Positions 11,078 through 25,100 of a DNA stretch of 64,000 nucleotides are shown in pieces. The translations under genes were made by a program, and so were the position numbers. Under the pieces are notes generated by a model. It did no database searches. It worked only from the letters and a program-made list of their open reading frames with translations, and had not been told where the DNA came from. Source of the DNA: Parus major (Eukaryota; Chordata; Aves; Passeriformes; Paridae); the NCBI RefSeq assembly GCF_001522545.3, contig NC_031771.1:223901-287900 (forward strand). The letters are read 5' to 3'. How positions within the stretch are numbered: the stretch's first letter is position 1; the number at the start of each line of letters is the position of its first letter.

Positions 11078-11602
11078 TTTGGTGTGTTTGCTGGGAAACA
11101 AAATTAGCAAATCTAAACCACTACACTTTAGGAATGTACTTGGCAGTTCTCTTATTCTGATATGTGAAGTGAGTCCTCAATTAAAATATATAATGTAATC
11201 GTGGATAAATATTCATGGATAAAATCTATTGGTGGGGGTAAACTGTTCCTGAAAGGAACACAGCAAGGTATTCCAGGAAAATCAGAATGAATTTTCAGTG
11301 TTGTTAGGAACTTGCTTTGAGAAATCACTTACTCTCTTAATCATGATTCACATAATTTTCCATTTCATTTGAAACCTCTCTCTTTCCATGGTTCTTGACT
11401 TCTGTTGAGCTCAAAAATTGAAATTAGTACCTACATGACAATTCAGTTATAAAATATTTAATGCTGAAGTCAGAATTACCAAAGTTGGTTGTCACTAGTT
11501 TAATCCAATTCTGATTTGATCACTAGTACTGTCTGGTTTTAGTTCTAGTCAGGTTTGCATTGGCCTACTGCAAGCTGCATTTGAAGATACTGTTCAGAAA
11601 GA
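11078..11602. other. Non-coding interval
   Basis: AT-rich sequence without recognised features between two LTR insertions. Confidence 0.45.
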
Positions 11603-11607
11603 TCAGT

Positions 11608-12910
11608 TGTACTAGTTTGAAAGCAAACCAGTGAGAGATTCTGAGTCAGAACTACAGTTTAATAGGAATATTAAAATAAATGCAATAGTACAAAAACACT
11701 AACTCAGAGTCAGAGTACAACCTGACACCCTGGTGGTCAGGGTGTTGGTAGCAATCTGATGAAATGGTGGCTGCAGTCCTCCTGGAGTGATAGATGTGGT
11801 TCTGTTGAAGCAGTGATCCTGTAGAAGGGTGTGGTTTCCCTCTGAAGGTCCAGTGGTAGTGTAGAAGGATCTGGTCTTCCTCTGGGAATCCAGTGGAAAA
11901 AAAGGCTGCTTGTGGTGTTCCAAAACTCAGATTATTTCCAGGTAGGAATGCTCCAGGGTGGAGCATCTCACAATGGGCTGATGTAATTTTATCAGTCCTG
12001 CAGTGAGACTCAATGGCCCATTAACAGAAGTGTCGTGGTTCTAGAAGACAGGTGTCTGCTAGGGAGAGCAGGAGCCTCCCGTGGGATGAAAGAATGTAGA
12101 CCCCCCTCCCTCCGAACTATTATAAATTTGAAATCAAGGGGCTTTCAGGCAGAGATCTGGGGATAGGAATAACAGTTCTTTACTAGTATAACCAGGCAAA
12201 CAAACAACAATAACTACAGCAATAACAAGAACACAGAACCAGGGACCCCGGGACAGCTTTCTCGGCTGAGATGGGATGGAGGAGTGGCTTTGTTTTCACA
12301 AACCCCCTCAGGCAGTCGGTCCTGATGCTCCTGCAAGGCTCTGAGGAACAGTCGGCTGGAACAGCAGGGATGAGCTGATTTCCTGGGCCGGTGGCTGAGG
12401 TGTATCAGCAGCTCCGCGGTGGTGGCTGGCACTGCCACACGTCCCGGCAGGACAGGGGGTGCGAGGCCACCAACAAAGAGGGGAGAAGGAGAAGAAGCAG
12501 CCGCTCCGTCTGGGTGATGGCGAAATTCCCTTCTCTCCACTGCAGCAGCTTCGCGACCCAGCACACCAACGTCCTTCCCCGAAACTGAAGAAAGCCCAGC
12601 TAAAAAAAACTGTCCCCACCCTCTTTTTCTGCCCCTTTTCCTCCCCCCCTGGGCCCGGCCATTCTTTGTCCGTTGTGAGCACCCTTAAGTACCGGTAGTT
12701 AGCTTGTCTCAGCACATAATGGGTAAAAAATTCCCCGGGCAGGCCAGAAGGACAAAACAAAAAAAAAGGACACCTAACCCTCAACGAGAAGATATGCCCC
12801 TGAGAGGAGGATGGGTCATGGAAGAGATAAAGAACACTGCCATACCTGGTTTTAGCAGAGAGTGATAGAATACACACTTTTGGTTTCATCTCCCATTGCA
12901 ATTTAAGACA
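11608..12910 (-). mobile_element. Old solo LTR, minus orientation, split by a younger LTR
   Basis: The plus strand starts TGTACTAGTTTGAAAGC and ends TTTAAGACA, with near-identical 5-bp flanks (TCAGT at 11603-11607, ACAGT at 12911-12915). Removing the insert at 12031-12786 and one copy of its duplication leaves about 542 bp. Sequence such as GATGTAATTTTATCAGTCC and CTCAATGGCCCATTAACAG matches an abundant passerine LTR family as I remember it. The right-hand part, GGTTTCATCTCCCATTGCAA, belongs to the same family. The two halves being collinear across the insert is the main support. Confidence 0.75.
12031..12786 (-). mobile_element. Younger solo LTR nested in an older LTR, TSD AGAAG
   Basis: It starts TGTCGTGGTT and ends CCCTCAACG, where the final CA has become CG (TG to CG at the element's own 5' end). 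The exact 5-bp duplication AGAAG flanks it at 12026-12030 and 12787-12791. Terminal TGTCGTGGTT is the reverse of the AACCACGACA 3' end typical of avian ERVL-like LTRs, giving minus orientation. At 756 bp it is clearly more GC-rich than its surroundings, including CpG-containing stretches around 12400-12500. The long overlapping open frames here are a side effect of that composition. Confidence 0.85.
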
Positions 12911-12953
12911 ACAGTATGTAGATTTATTCTAGAGAATAAATAGAATTCCTACT

Positions 12954-12974
12954 AAAAAAAAAAAAAAAAAAAAA
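12954..12974 (+). repeat. Poly(A) run, 21 bases
   Basis: Uninterrupted run of A about 40 bp after the end of the split LTR. No retrocopy body precedes it, so it is annotated as a simple homopolymer. Confidence 0.9.
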
Positions 12975-15900
12975 GATTGCAGTGCAAGGTGCAAGTTACT
13001 CAAGTCCATTCCTTTTGTTGCTAAAAAAGACAAGTATAGCTAAGAGTATACTCATGATTTTCTATTTAGTTTGCATTCACCTACCTTTGAAATAATGGCA
13101 TATAGAATTGTTTAAAATCATACACCTGATAAATCTCATGACGGTACAATAAAGTGGAAGAAATAAAGTTCACAAGAACCTGCAGTAACATAGTCTAGTA
13201 TGTTGAGACAAGACCAATACAGGGAAAAGTAAATGGAGTGCTATTTAAACAATATTTATGCTTTCAGAATATTTTGCTGTTTCTTTTGCAGGAACTACTG
13301 ATCTGTCTACATGTAGTTTGCTTATATCAGATAGGATAAGAGGTCTGGACTCATTTGTACTATCTAAGCAGATTGCACAAGTTAGATGATGGGAGACTTT
13401 TTTGCTATGAAAAATAACATACTATACAAGCTTCCTTTTCCCTCTTGGAACAGGATGTGACCTCCTCCTTTCACCCTCCATTAAAGACAGCCTGTCTGAG
13501 AAAAACAGTGAGCCTGGAAAGTTTCTGGGGTAGGAATCTTTTCTGGGTTATGGGGAGATTGTCTAGTCCTGAGGCACGGGCCAGATGAACCAATGTGAAA
13601 ACACATTGGGCTTGGTGAATGTAAAAGGGAATTTTTGTTACATAAAAAAGCTCCAGGGGAGTGTTTTGCATGATATCAAGGGAAGTTAATATATGACAAG
13701 TAACTCACCCAAAAAAAGAAGAGAAAAGGTTATACAAAGGACCTTTTTGTATCTCCCATGGCAGCACTATGTCCATGCTGCACTGTGACGGAAGTGTCAG
13801 CTTCTACAACTGAAAGTTCTTCTGTAAAAACCCAAGGGAAGGAACACTGATTCTCCTTTAATGATGTGGTTGTAAATGATTTTAAGGTAAACAAAATTGC
13901 TTAAGATTTTACTTTGCTTGCACTAGTTCTGGCTGGTTGTCTAAATTTAATGGAAGTGTCTCAGATCCAAATGTTTAATAATCTCCTGGGTTGTCTGTTT
14001 CAACAATATGGCTATTTCAGCAATAAAGCAACAATTACAGAATTGCAAACCACATGATCAGATTTCACTCTATCCTTCCTACTTTGGAAATAGATTACTA
14101 ATGTAGAGATATATTTTCAGTTTACTGCTTGCAGATATGACATCAGAGATAGCTCTTCATTGTCATGAAGAAGCAAATTCGCAGAAAAATTACATTAAAT
14201 AACGATAAGAATGATAATTTTTTCTAGGTGTGTGGTTTGCATTTTAAGGCAAAGTGTCAAAATTTTTGCATTTCTGGCATCTAAAGATGAGTTTTTTTAG
14301 AAGATCTAAGTGATGAACAGATTGATTTTTACCAGAGACAGTAATTTTTGTTGCTGATAAGTGAGCACAATCAAGTAGTGCTAAATGCTTTTGGAAATTC
14401 CACCTATCCTCCAGTATAGTGTAGTGTGACTTAAATTATATATTCATTTACTGTGTCCTACTTACATCATGAGCTAATTTGGTGACTGATTTTTCACATC
14501 TATGCAAGTTTGAGTGTTTTTATTTACATAAGTATCAACAATAGCTTTAAAACTGTCTCTTATTGTCTTTGTCCCATTAAAAAAATAAGACTTTTTTTCC
14601 TAAATCACTTGGGTATTTAATGAATCAGTATTTCTCTCCTCTCACTTCTCCCTGTTTAAAGAATACAGTCTATTTGCTGAATTCATTTTAGATCTAACTC
14701 TCTCATTTTTCAGCCTCAGTTCTTCACATAAATAAAATTAAATGACAAATACTTCAAATGTTAAACACATGAGAGGACAAGCCATATTCTTACTATCTTG
14801 AAGTATAACAGAATGGTTCATTAACGTCTGGAACTTCAGTCAAAAATTAATGTCTGAAGGTAATGCCTTATTCAGCAAGACTTTAACATTGTCTGACTGG
14901 TTATTTTATGCTGCAATCCAAGGTGCACTCAGCCCCCTTGAGAGGTTCCCAAATCCATCAGCAGGGTTTGGATAATGACCAAAGAACAATGTGTGGTTAG
15001 ATAGGATGCTCTTCCAGAGTGGAACAAGGCTATATTATCCAAAACAGTATGAACTGGCAGTCAGGTCTATAAAGAATACTTTAATAATATTACTTTGGCT
15101 GAGTATCTGTGACCTCCCCTTTTTTTCCCTTTCTATAGTACTCATTTTGGCAGAGGTCAGTAAATTCTTGGCTCCCACAAATTTTTTGCAAGTGTCACAT
15201 TTAAAACAAGTTTTGAAGGAATGAGCTGCCCCAGAAAGGATTTAGAACCTTCATTTTTTTTCAGACACATATTCAAACTCTGAGACAATTAAATATGTAT
15301 TGAAGAAGAAGGTAAATAGCAGTGTCACTCACATGGAAAAATATCTTCAGATAATGTAATCTTGTTCTAAAGGATGTCTGATATGATTTCTGTCTTAAAG
15401 GTCATTTATTTCAATGCAATTTAATTTATTTCTTTTCATCTATTAAAATATTTAGAAATTAGTATTGATCATGAGGATTAAAGTGTCAGATTTTGTAATT
15501 TAAAACAACTCCTGTTGCTAAAATACATACAGTTGTAATAGCATATAATAATGGAAAAATTATTTTTTAGGTGCCATTAAATATATGAGGAAAAGTGATC
15601 ATTTACAGCAAAAAAGATTGGTGAAAGTATAGCTCATATTAGATTTTTACTGTTCTATGATGAGTATAAAACTTTCACTCATGTATATAACCCAATGGAA
15701 TATGGTGGATAAAGAAATGAAGGCTTCACCAAAATTAGTATTTTTTTCTTTTTTCAGTTGAAAACCATTAAAAAAAATATTCACGAAATGTTAACAGTAT
15801 AATTTGTCAAGGGAACAGCACATAGGTGGACTTTACAGCTGGGCTCGGATTCAGTATTTTTAGGCATTAATTACACACATCAATAGCTTCTTCTAGACTT

Positions 15901-17429
15901 GATAATGTCACTCACATAGTAACACCAAACACGGCCTTAAGTGCTTGGTGCTTGGCTATTGCAAGATAAAAACATTCATTCACATTTAATGATTTTGGGA
16001 CGTCTCTCTCCTTTTTTAAGCTTCACAGAATGTTTAGACTTCAAAGATTCAGACTGTTATGAGCTGGTTCTCATTAATGACTAATCAAATCCCTGTTCCT
16101 GAATGTGTTACCTGCTGTTGGTGTAAGGCACAGCAGTAATAGTCCTGTTGGTGTTTTCAGACAGCGTCAGATCTGGAAAAATGTATTAAAATGACATGAA
16201 AAAGAATTCATTATTAACTCCTCACTTTGAATATTGGGCTGTGGGACAGACATTGATTTTTATAAAAAAATATTGGTTATTTAAACGTATGGTCCATTTA
16301 TGACTAGACCTGGAAATACTAATGGGATTTAAAAATGTATCATTCTGCCATATGTTTCAAATGGAGTGTCTCATTTTAAATAGTCCCTAAAGAGCCACTC
16401 ATCTTAATGTGTGCAAGAAAGTAATTAAAAATTCAAGGCAGTAGATAAACCAGATTTAACATGTTTGCATCAGGTTTAAATTGTCTAGAATGCCAAGAAC
16501 CACCAAACTGTATCCTAGAAGTATCAATTCAACTAATTAATTTTTCTGAGATACAGGTGCATGTGAAAATAAATCTCTTAAGATTACAGGCAATGCAGAA
16601 AATTTTGCTTGGTATCTTAAAAACTGGGACTCTTATTACTCTGTGGAGATAAATAGTCATAAATATTTTTCTTAGGCTCTAATACACTAATACACTGTAA
16701 TACAAGACCTTTTTTTCTTAATGTGTATCTAGTACTATCTAGTTGTTGCTTCACAGCTTAGCAATAATTGTATTCAAGTGTCTAAACATTGCTCTACAGA
16801 ATCAAAATTGCTTGATAAACATTGCTTTGTGATTTATTTAGATGATTCTCGTAATAAAAGGTGGAAATATAAATGTTTTATTTGTTTTATAGCCTTAAAT
16901 TAGAAGTAATAAATATAAAATCAGGGGAAAGATAAGCAGTTGTAGGTGCTTGTAAGTAACTATTCTGTGTTTGGCTAGTGTAGCAATATGGACTATAAAA
17001 TTTAGTCAGAAATTCATTTGGAGAAGTAGTCCAATGTATCTGTAACTGCAATTACAATTGTAATTGTAATTTGTCCTAAGAATTGTCTTCCCTGTTGATA
17101 TAGGGATGATGCTATCAGAACAGAGTATCACACTGTTCTTGTCTGAGATAGTATTTTTTCTTCCTAATGTTACTTGCATTAGTGGCCAGTAAATAGCAAT
17201 TTTGTTCTTGTAGTAATAGAATGCTGTATAATAAGTATCTCTCTATGATGTCACCTGCACAGGGAATTTCCTGAAGACAAATAGTTATTGCTGAGCATAG
17301 TGTCATGAATAAGAAAGATAAGATTTTTTTATTTTGCATTCAATTCACAACCCAAACTATGCTAAAGCTATGGTCTTTGTTAGATGGTAAGACATGTTGA
17401 CAAAAATCTCTTGTTTCAATGACTTCTTC
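12975..17429. other. Long non-coding AT-rich interval
   Basis: About 4.5 kb without recognisable interspersed repeats or coding homology. The lack of young repeats next to LTR-rich DNA makes it a reasonable place to look for conserved non-coding elements, but conservation cannot be judged here. It contains the 18-bp palindrome at 17049-17066. Confidence 0.5.
17049..17066. repeat. Perfect 18-bp palindrome
   Basis: CAATTACAATTGTAATTG is a perfect palindrome, followed by a further TAATTGTAAT-like repeat unit. It is AT-rich and could be chance; no function is assigned. Confidence 0.7.
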
Positions 17430-17578
17430 AACATGCCCCATTCCTGGAAATGTTCAATGGCAAGTTGGAAGGTGTTTGGAGCAACCTGCTTTACAGATAG
17501 TGTTCCTGCATGGGAGTTGGAATTAGATGGTCGTTTAGATCCCTTCCAACCCAAACCATTTTGCAATTCCATGATTTG
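17430..17578 (+). mobile_element. CR1 LINE 3' tail, plus strand
   Basis: Reads as a diverged CR1 3' end: CCCCATTCCTGGAAATGTTC, AAGTTGGAAGGTGTTTGGAG, GGAATTAGATGGTCG, CCCTTCCAACCCAAACCATT, and the terminal CAATTCCATGATT. Confidence 0.85.
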
Positions 17579-18751
17579 TTACAAGAAACATAAAGCATTG
17601 CAGTCAGGGAAACAGCAATATTTCTTATATGACATAGACAATTCTGATTTTTTGTTAAAATGTCTTTCTTGAGTCAGTGAACTACATTTTGCTCTATAGC
17701 TTCCCTGGGTTGATGGCTTGTTAATAGACATCTGTGTCTCACTGAAAAATTCACTGTATAAACGAGGAGCTATTACTAGTTCCTAACTGCATGACCTTAC
17801 AGTGTTTTCTACATCATTTAATCAATTTTTTTTTATAACTTCGCATCTCAAAATGATCCTTTTGCCTTGCTCCTTCTTGAATTTACAGTGCATCTTCTAT
17901 CTGCATCAGCAGGAAATGCATCAACATACTTTACTTTTTCTGTCAAGATACTTAATGATTTTTCACAAGAGTGATTCTTGAAGAACCGTATCAGAAATGC
18001 CCCCTGGCCCCAGTTTCTAATAACCTTTACCTCCACTTCACCCAGATCCTTACCTATCCTTACCCAATTTTCCTACCTGTTCTGCATATTCCCTATGTTT
18101 CCTAAATTAATATTTTCCTATGTGCCATAGTGCTTAGTTTTGCATGGAGATCAAATTTCCCCCAGTTTCCCACAAATATATTCCTTTTTTCTAGAGAATA
18201 GGTTTCACAAAAGACTTAGTCTGCCCAGGCATTTTTTCTTTGTCAGAATATTTGCATGCTTTTGTGGTTGCATAAGAAAATCATATTGAGATGAATCCAC
18301 CAAGAAGAGTCAGTTGAAGTTCTTCTGTCCAGAATGTTAGGACAACTGTTCCTGGAAACTGTGCTGAAGGATTTAATTCTCTCCAGAGTTATGTGCTGAA
18401 TACAGATTACTTTAAGGATGAAAAGAAACTTGTATGGCATGGGTTGCAATTCAAAATCTGTGTTTCTTTCACTGGTTTTAGTATTTTGCAGAGATGGAAT
18501 ATAAAGTTCCCAAACAAGTTAGTTACTACCCCATAAAGACAACAATCCAGAGTGTGCCCTTTCCTTCTCAATTTTTATTTTTGTGAAAAGTTTCTGGAGT
18601 GCAAGGAATTTAGCATTGTAGGAGGTCATAGAGAAAGTTATCATCATACCCCTCAGGGTAACTCAAATAATTTTCTCTCTTCACAGTCTCTTTCTGATCT
18701 ACTACAGCTTCCTCAAAATCTGTATAAAAACTGTACCTGATCTGAAAGTTT
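17579..18751. other. Non-coding interval between CR1 fragments
   Basis: No gene or repeat recognised in this AT-rich stretch. Confidence 0.45.
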
Positions 18752-19160
18752 TCATCTGAGCACTGAGATAAAGTGCAGGAGGGAAAAGGAAAAGATGTGC
18801 CTTCCTTTCATAAATCCATGTTGGCTAGGCTTTATCCCATGGTTGTCCTGTATGTGCTGTGTAATGGCACTCAGGATGATCTCTTCCATAACCTTGCCCA
18901 GAACCAAGATTAAGATGACAAGCCTGTTATTCCTTGGATCATCTTTCTGAAATGTAATGGACATTACATTTACTAATTTCCAGTCAGCTGTAATGTCTCC
19001 AGTTAGCTAGGACTTCAAGTTCTTTTGCCAGTTCCTTCATTATTTTGGGGTAGATCTCATCAGGGTCCATAGCGATGTGGGTATTAATCGGCACAGCAGA
19101 TCCCTAACCATTTTTGTGTGAGCAGACATATTGGACTAGAGGATCATGAGATCCTATCCT
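18752..19160 (-). mobile_element. CR1 LINE fragment with reverse-transcriptase remnant, minus strand
   Basis: A 70-codon minus-strand frame (18752-18964) contains GKVMEEIILSAITQHIQDN and GIKPSQHGFMKGR. These are the conserved CR1 ORF2 reverse-transcriptase block in which the family usually has a PVSLTS...GKVMEQI...SQHGF.KG pattern. RT copies element RNA at the target site. Only the fingers/early palm part is present, and the catalytic YADD-type box is absent. Sequence to about 19110 continues into the upstream part of the same ORF in degenerate form. It is a dead fragment with opposite orientation to the CR1 tail at 17430. Confidence 0.85.
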
Positions 19161-22100
19161 GCTTCAGCTATTCTGTGACACATCATTGGTAACCAGTAAA
19201 CATGACCCTTTCTTGCAAGAAAAGGACCTCATAACCTCTTTATCTGGCCAGTATGTAAGCTCTTATACCAGTGTGTGTTGATTTCCAAAACCTAAATCCA
19301 GTTCTGAGCTCAGTATTTTAGTTAGTTCCTGTTGTATTGTTGGTACTTTTAAAATACTGCCATGTCTGATATTCCAGAAGATCAGACAATAATATACATT
19401 TAACAAGCCACCAAAATAGGTGTGAACTTGAAAAAGACCAAATTTGGATGTCTGGGTTAGCAGATCCAAGGGCTGCTCTGCTTTCAGCTTGGTTAGGGAT
19501 ATGCTGTCACTGAAAGTCTGGATAAGTCATTCAGCTCCCCTGAGAAATATAAAAGTAGAAAAGAAGACCCATGATTTGGGGCCTACCTGAAGCTGTGCCT
19601 AGTAAACATCACAGCTTTGTGGTTCTGAGTGCTGGACCAGGGGATTAGAAAGAATTTTTTTGGTTTGCAGAAATAGTGAGTGATGGATGAAGAAAAAATG
19701 AAATGGTGTCTAAAATTTGTCAATAATTTGGGAAACCGCCCCCCCCCCCCCCCCAAAAAAAAAAACCCACAAAAAAAACAGAAAAAACAACCCACAAGCC
19801 TCCCCAGAACAAAACTTTCCTAGCTTGGTTTTTGTTGTTTTTTTGCTTTCATTGTTTTTGTTTCAATACTCTGCTGAGAGCACTTTATTCAGAATAATTG
19901 AATAATTAACCTTTAAATATTCAGATGCTGTTAGAACATCAGTATTTCTTTTTCTACTTAGCATATAACTCCTTTTACTCCAGCTACTTATTTTCTCCAT
20001 GGTATTAGCTATCTTTTGGCACACAAGTGCTGTGTGTTGAATACTATCTGTCTCAACCTTACTCAGAAAAAGTGGAACTTAATCTGAAGAGTGAAGAGGG
20101 TTTTGAAACCAAGTCCTTTGGACTCAGTCTCTGAAGGGATTTTGAATCCCAGAAAGTCCTTCTGAAATAAGACTTCCACTGATTTCAACAGGAGTTTTCA
20201 TTTCATATGTGCCTTACGCAATTCAAATCTGGCAAATTAACTGCAGCCATATACTATTATCTGACATTATAGGAAGCACTCAAATATAATATATTTTTTT
20301 ACAAAATTTATCAAATGTTTAGTTAAAGAAGCAAGAGGATTATTGGGCTTTTTGATATACAATTTAAATTCCTGGAGTGATTCCTGCATTTCTAAATCAC
20401 CTTCCAAAAGACAAGACAGAAATATGTTGAAGTGAGAAAGAGTGCAGCAGTCAAGATTTCAACTTGATGTGCAATTTCAGTTCCCATTGCCCTCAGGACT
20501 CTAAGGGTTAGCACAATTTGGAGAAGTCATGTAAGTGCATGTGTTATATATATTTTTTTACATTTGGGACACAGAGCCTACTGTTCAAGGAAATCAATTC
20601 ACAGCTTTTAGTGTCGATGGACCTAACAGGACTACGAGTCAATTAATGCATATAAAGGGTCTTCCTCTTTTGCCTCACAGTAATTGTTTACCAGGCCCTC
20701 TGACATTAAGCCTCATTAGTGTATATGGTTTAAGCATTTTACGTTTGCAGCAGAGAGAAGTTTTTATAGTTTTTTAATTTTCTGGCAAGAGGCTTTTTAA
20801 TTAAGGATGTGAGAAAGTGATGAACATATAGATTTTAAGTTAAAAACTTACCTGTTTGTCCTTTGGCAGAACTGTAGCACAACTCTGTGAACTACCTTAG
20901 TGGAAACACAAGTAGAAACCAAGGCAATTCTCAAATAACATGCCTCAGTTCAACTTCTCTTGAATTTCCCTGTTCCCAGCCTGTACTTTGGCAGATAACT
21001 AACAGTGAAAAGCACACTCCTACCATGTGGAAGTGTGGGTCTGAGAGTTTGTGAAGAATTATGCTTTACAACATAAGTGCTCATGTCATTAAGGGAGGAA
21101 GAGTGACTTCTGTTGTAATTTCAGTTATTCCTTGCATTAATTCTTATGAGCCGGCAATGCTTACATCATGTTGTGCTGAGAAACATCTCTCACCCCCTGC
21201 ATGTGGCTCACAAACTACTCAACTTTTCCTGTTCCCGATCACCTTCAGACTTCCATTTGCACGTTTCTCCCAGAGTTTGGCTTGTTCTGTGACTGTCACT
21301 TGACAGTAAGGTAGAGTTTGCACTAATTCTTCTCTGGAGGGGTTTGAGGCTACAATATGAGAGGGTGAAAGCTGCTAGACAGACAGAAAATCAAGAAATA
21401 GTGTTGGCTTTGAGAAAAAGCAAAGTGTGTAAGAGCAAAACCACAAGTAGGTTCTCAAAGTACCCTATTGTCTATACCCTATTCACTTATCCCTAAGTGA
21501 AATGGTGCAGGGTTTACCTCAACTTCTGGGAAAAAAATCTGACATCCAATCATAAGCTGCACAAGTTTACACAGGGTGCAGATTAATTCTGAGCAGGTAA
21601 GCTCCAGAATCGGGGAGCAGAATGAAACTGGTGTCTTGTTAATGAGCAAGCTGAGAAAAGCAGGTATGTCAGCACAGTAAGATGGTTTACTTGTCCCTGG
21701 TGTCATGGCTCCAACTTTTCTACCTATGATACCACAGGCTAGAGCCTAACCACCATACTGATGTATAGGAAACCTTGCCTGGCTGTGATAGATTCATATT
21801 TTGCCTTTGTCCTAGGTCAATACATTTCCACCATCAGGTTTAGCATCTGCAGAAGTGGATGTAGTATAGAAATACTGTTCTTTGAAATTGGACCATTGTC
21901 AGCAGTCACTTAGGTGTCAGGAGACACTGGTTTGATTCTAAATTATCTATTTAATTAAAAATTAAACTAATAACAGACACAAATATCAGGACCCTCTTCA
22001 TCACTTGAAATACTTTACAGATCAGGCCTTTCCTTACCCCTGGAGTAGAAATAATTTATTCTGTTTGCAGTTCTTCTAGACTTCTCCAGGAAATTTTGCA

Positions 22101-25100
22101 TCAGGTTTCTTTGAGGAAGCCTTTCTAATAGATCTAACTAAGAATGCAGTTTCCCTTACAATGTTTCAAGCCTCTGAAAAGGCCTTTCAGACTCTCAAGC
22201 ACTGTTTCAATTCTAAGTCTGTACATGCTTCTCTTCAATGAGGAATTCACATTTCAAACATATTTCTGAGAGGAAATAGGGTTTGTCTTATCCCGGGAGG
22301 TCAATGGACAGAAGTATCTATCTAGACCAAATTGCTTCTAAAGCTTACTTGATGACAGAGAAGGAATGTCTTTCTATTGAAAGGCTTTGAATATCTTCAC
22401 AACTGTCTCTTCAGTAACCAGGCAGAACTGATGACTCTTTGAGACATCTGACATCCTGGAAAAATGTCAGTATCTGAAATAGAATACGGTACTTAGCCCT
22501 CAACCCTCTTCCTTCAGAAGCAGAATACTGTATTTCCAATTCTGTAGCATGGAAGAATTTGACATTTGCTATATGGGTCTGAAGACCCTTGCTCACTTGT
22601 ATATGAATGTCTAAGGAGTACACAAACTCAAGAATGGCCCAGCATAGAAAAGAATTTAGGACAGAAATTGTCAGGATGGATTTAGGTCTTCCTTAATGCA
22701 ATACTTCCCAATTATACATATCTTATTTGCTGTTGATAATCAAGGAAAATGAAGAAACAAAGAAAAGGAAAGAAGTTTCAGAAAGGAACTGCTTTTACAA
22801 AGGCAGGAAAACATTTCTCTATGGCTGGACACTTCATATAATTAACCTTACCTACTTTCAAGCATATTTTCTTGATTATATCTGATGTGGAGAAATTTGG
22901 TTTTGTAGTTTTCTTGTCAGATACTTTTATAACTTCTTTTGAGCTCTCAGAGGCTTTGACTTTCTTAAACTTGAAAGACTTTCCATTTATTTTACACTTT
23001 TATTTCTTTTTTTTTTTCTCTTATGCCTTATGCATCTCTTCTTCCACCCCCTTTGCTTCTCAACTTTAGCCGCAATTCTGATTTCTTTCTTCCTTTTTCT
23101 TCTCTGTTCTTAATTGCTGCTTTTGTAAAGCTGAAATGAAAAAGGGGCTTAAATATTCTTTCCATAGCAGTAGCAGACAGCAACTGCAAAATCTCTGAAC
23201 TCCTACCAAAGGCTTATGGAAGAAAGGTTTGGGTTTTTTTCCTTTTATTTACTTGAGAGTGCATAATTTGTTCCTGGGCAAAATGTCTTGAATTGAATTT
23301 GCTCAGTGCTGTTAGAAGGCACTGCTAGGACTATGTAATGCAATAACATAAACATAATACTGTAATATGTTTATGCAGTAACATAAACAATCAGTGAATC
23401 TCAGTGTATGCTATTGGAAAAAAGGTCAATTATATGAATATTATAAGTTTCTTTATAAAATTTCCATAGTTCTAAAGGATTTTAACTATATATCTTGTAT
23501 TTTCAGTGCTTAAAGTAATATGTCAATAGTAGCAGAGAGCTAAAAGGTGCTAATATTAATATTTTAAGGTTCTCTTAGTTGTTTTTTTTTTTAAATTAGA
23601 AGCAGAAAATAGGTAAATTCGCATTACACTGATCTTATAGGATGACTAATGCTTTCTGCCTCTGAATACTCAGATTTCCAAGGCAGGCATTCCTGTTCTT
23701 GCAGGACCGACACTAAATGAACATTTCTTCAGGCTAGTTCAGTTTAAATTGGACTCTTATGAGAAGTAACGTGCTTAGCTTGAGGAGAAAGTAAGAAATT
23801 AGCTTATTTAGATAAATTTTGTTATCTCACACCAACTTTACCCCTTTAATGCTCCCCCTCCTTCCACTCCTTTACATGCTGTCTGCACATATATTGACAC
23901 ATTTAAGCTGAGAAGAAATGTTCAGGCATGTTGGGAAGAATCTGTAAGCTCAAATGCATGTGCTCTGTCTTTACCAGTGCATATTTTCTCTATCTGATTG
24001 TTCCATTTGATATGAAGTCATGATGTGAAACTCCCAACATTTCTGACATTTGGTGGAGCAGTTTCATGAGGAACCTAGGGGAATGGCAAAATTCTGTGGA
24101 AGAATAATTAAAACCTTATGGAATGATAAAATCCTCAGTCATCTGTACCCTGACTATATATCATTGCTGTGCTATCTATCCAGAGAGGATAAAAACAGCT
24201 ATTCAAAGAGAAGGGAAAAAGATGAAGCTGCACATTTTTACTCCAATACTTCATGTCATGATCTTGATTCAGCAGTGCAATAATTCAGCAATAAGTGGAG
24301 AATTATGACAGGTTTTCTGGGACATATTAAAACCTGAAAAACTAACACGTTCTACCGTGTTAAAATTTCAAGACACAAAGCATATCAGGAATTAGTGGAG
24401 AGAAAATGGCATCTTTATCTGCTGATGAAATTTTAATCTGCAAATAAAGTATGAAATAAGATGACTAAATTATGTGTCTTCACTATGGAGCATGGGACGT
24501 TAGCATTTGGAAGCCTGTTAAATTTTTTATGGAAGTTTGGTCAGTGGTGGATAATCTGAGCCCCTAAAAATGAATGGATGAAGTTGAATATGAGTAGAGA
24601 CAAGCAGAAGAAAAGAGAAAGACTCAGGAAGTTCAGACAAATTTGCATAATCTTTTTAAGAGCATCAGAATCGTGGAGTCTTGTCTGAATCAAATTGTTA
24701 GTTTGTCTATCTTCTCGCTTATTACTTTACTCCTTGATTTGGGAGTAATCCCTACACATAGCTTCTATGATGGCACATACCAGTATTTAATATTTGGCAT
24801 CAAACTATGTTGGAATTATTTGATATCCTTTCCATGTGTTTCTTATTAATATCTTGAAAGCTCAGGGACTGACCTCCCAGCATTTCCTGCTCAGAAAGAC
24901 TTCAATTCTAAATGTTTAGGCAATATCTAAAAATAGTTGTTTATAAGCACATTTTTAGAACCTAGCTACATATTCAGAGCCAAGCTGAATGTGAAGGACA
25001 TTTAGAGTTACTCTCTGTTCCCCTTTAGTTTTTGGTTGTAAAATGTGCTGTCATTTTTCTTGATTTTTCTGCTGTATTTCAGTGAAAGCATCCTAACAAT

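Noticed and set aside
12308..12901. 197-codon minus-strand frame
   Set aside because: It crosses the boundary of the nested LTR (12031-12786) into the older LTR, so it is an accidental frame in repeat DNA.
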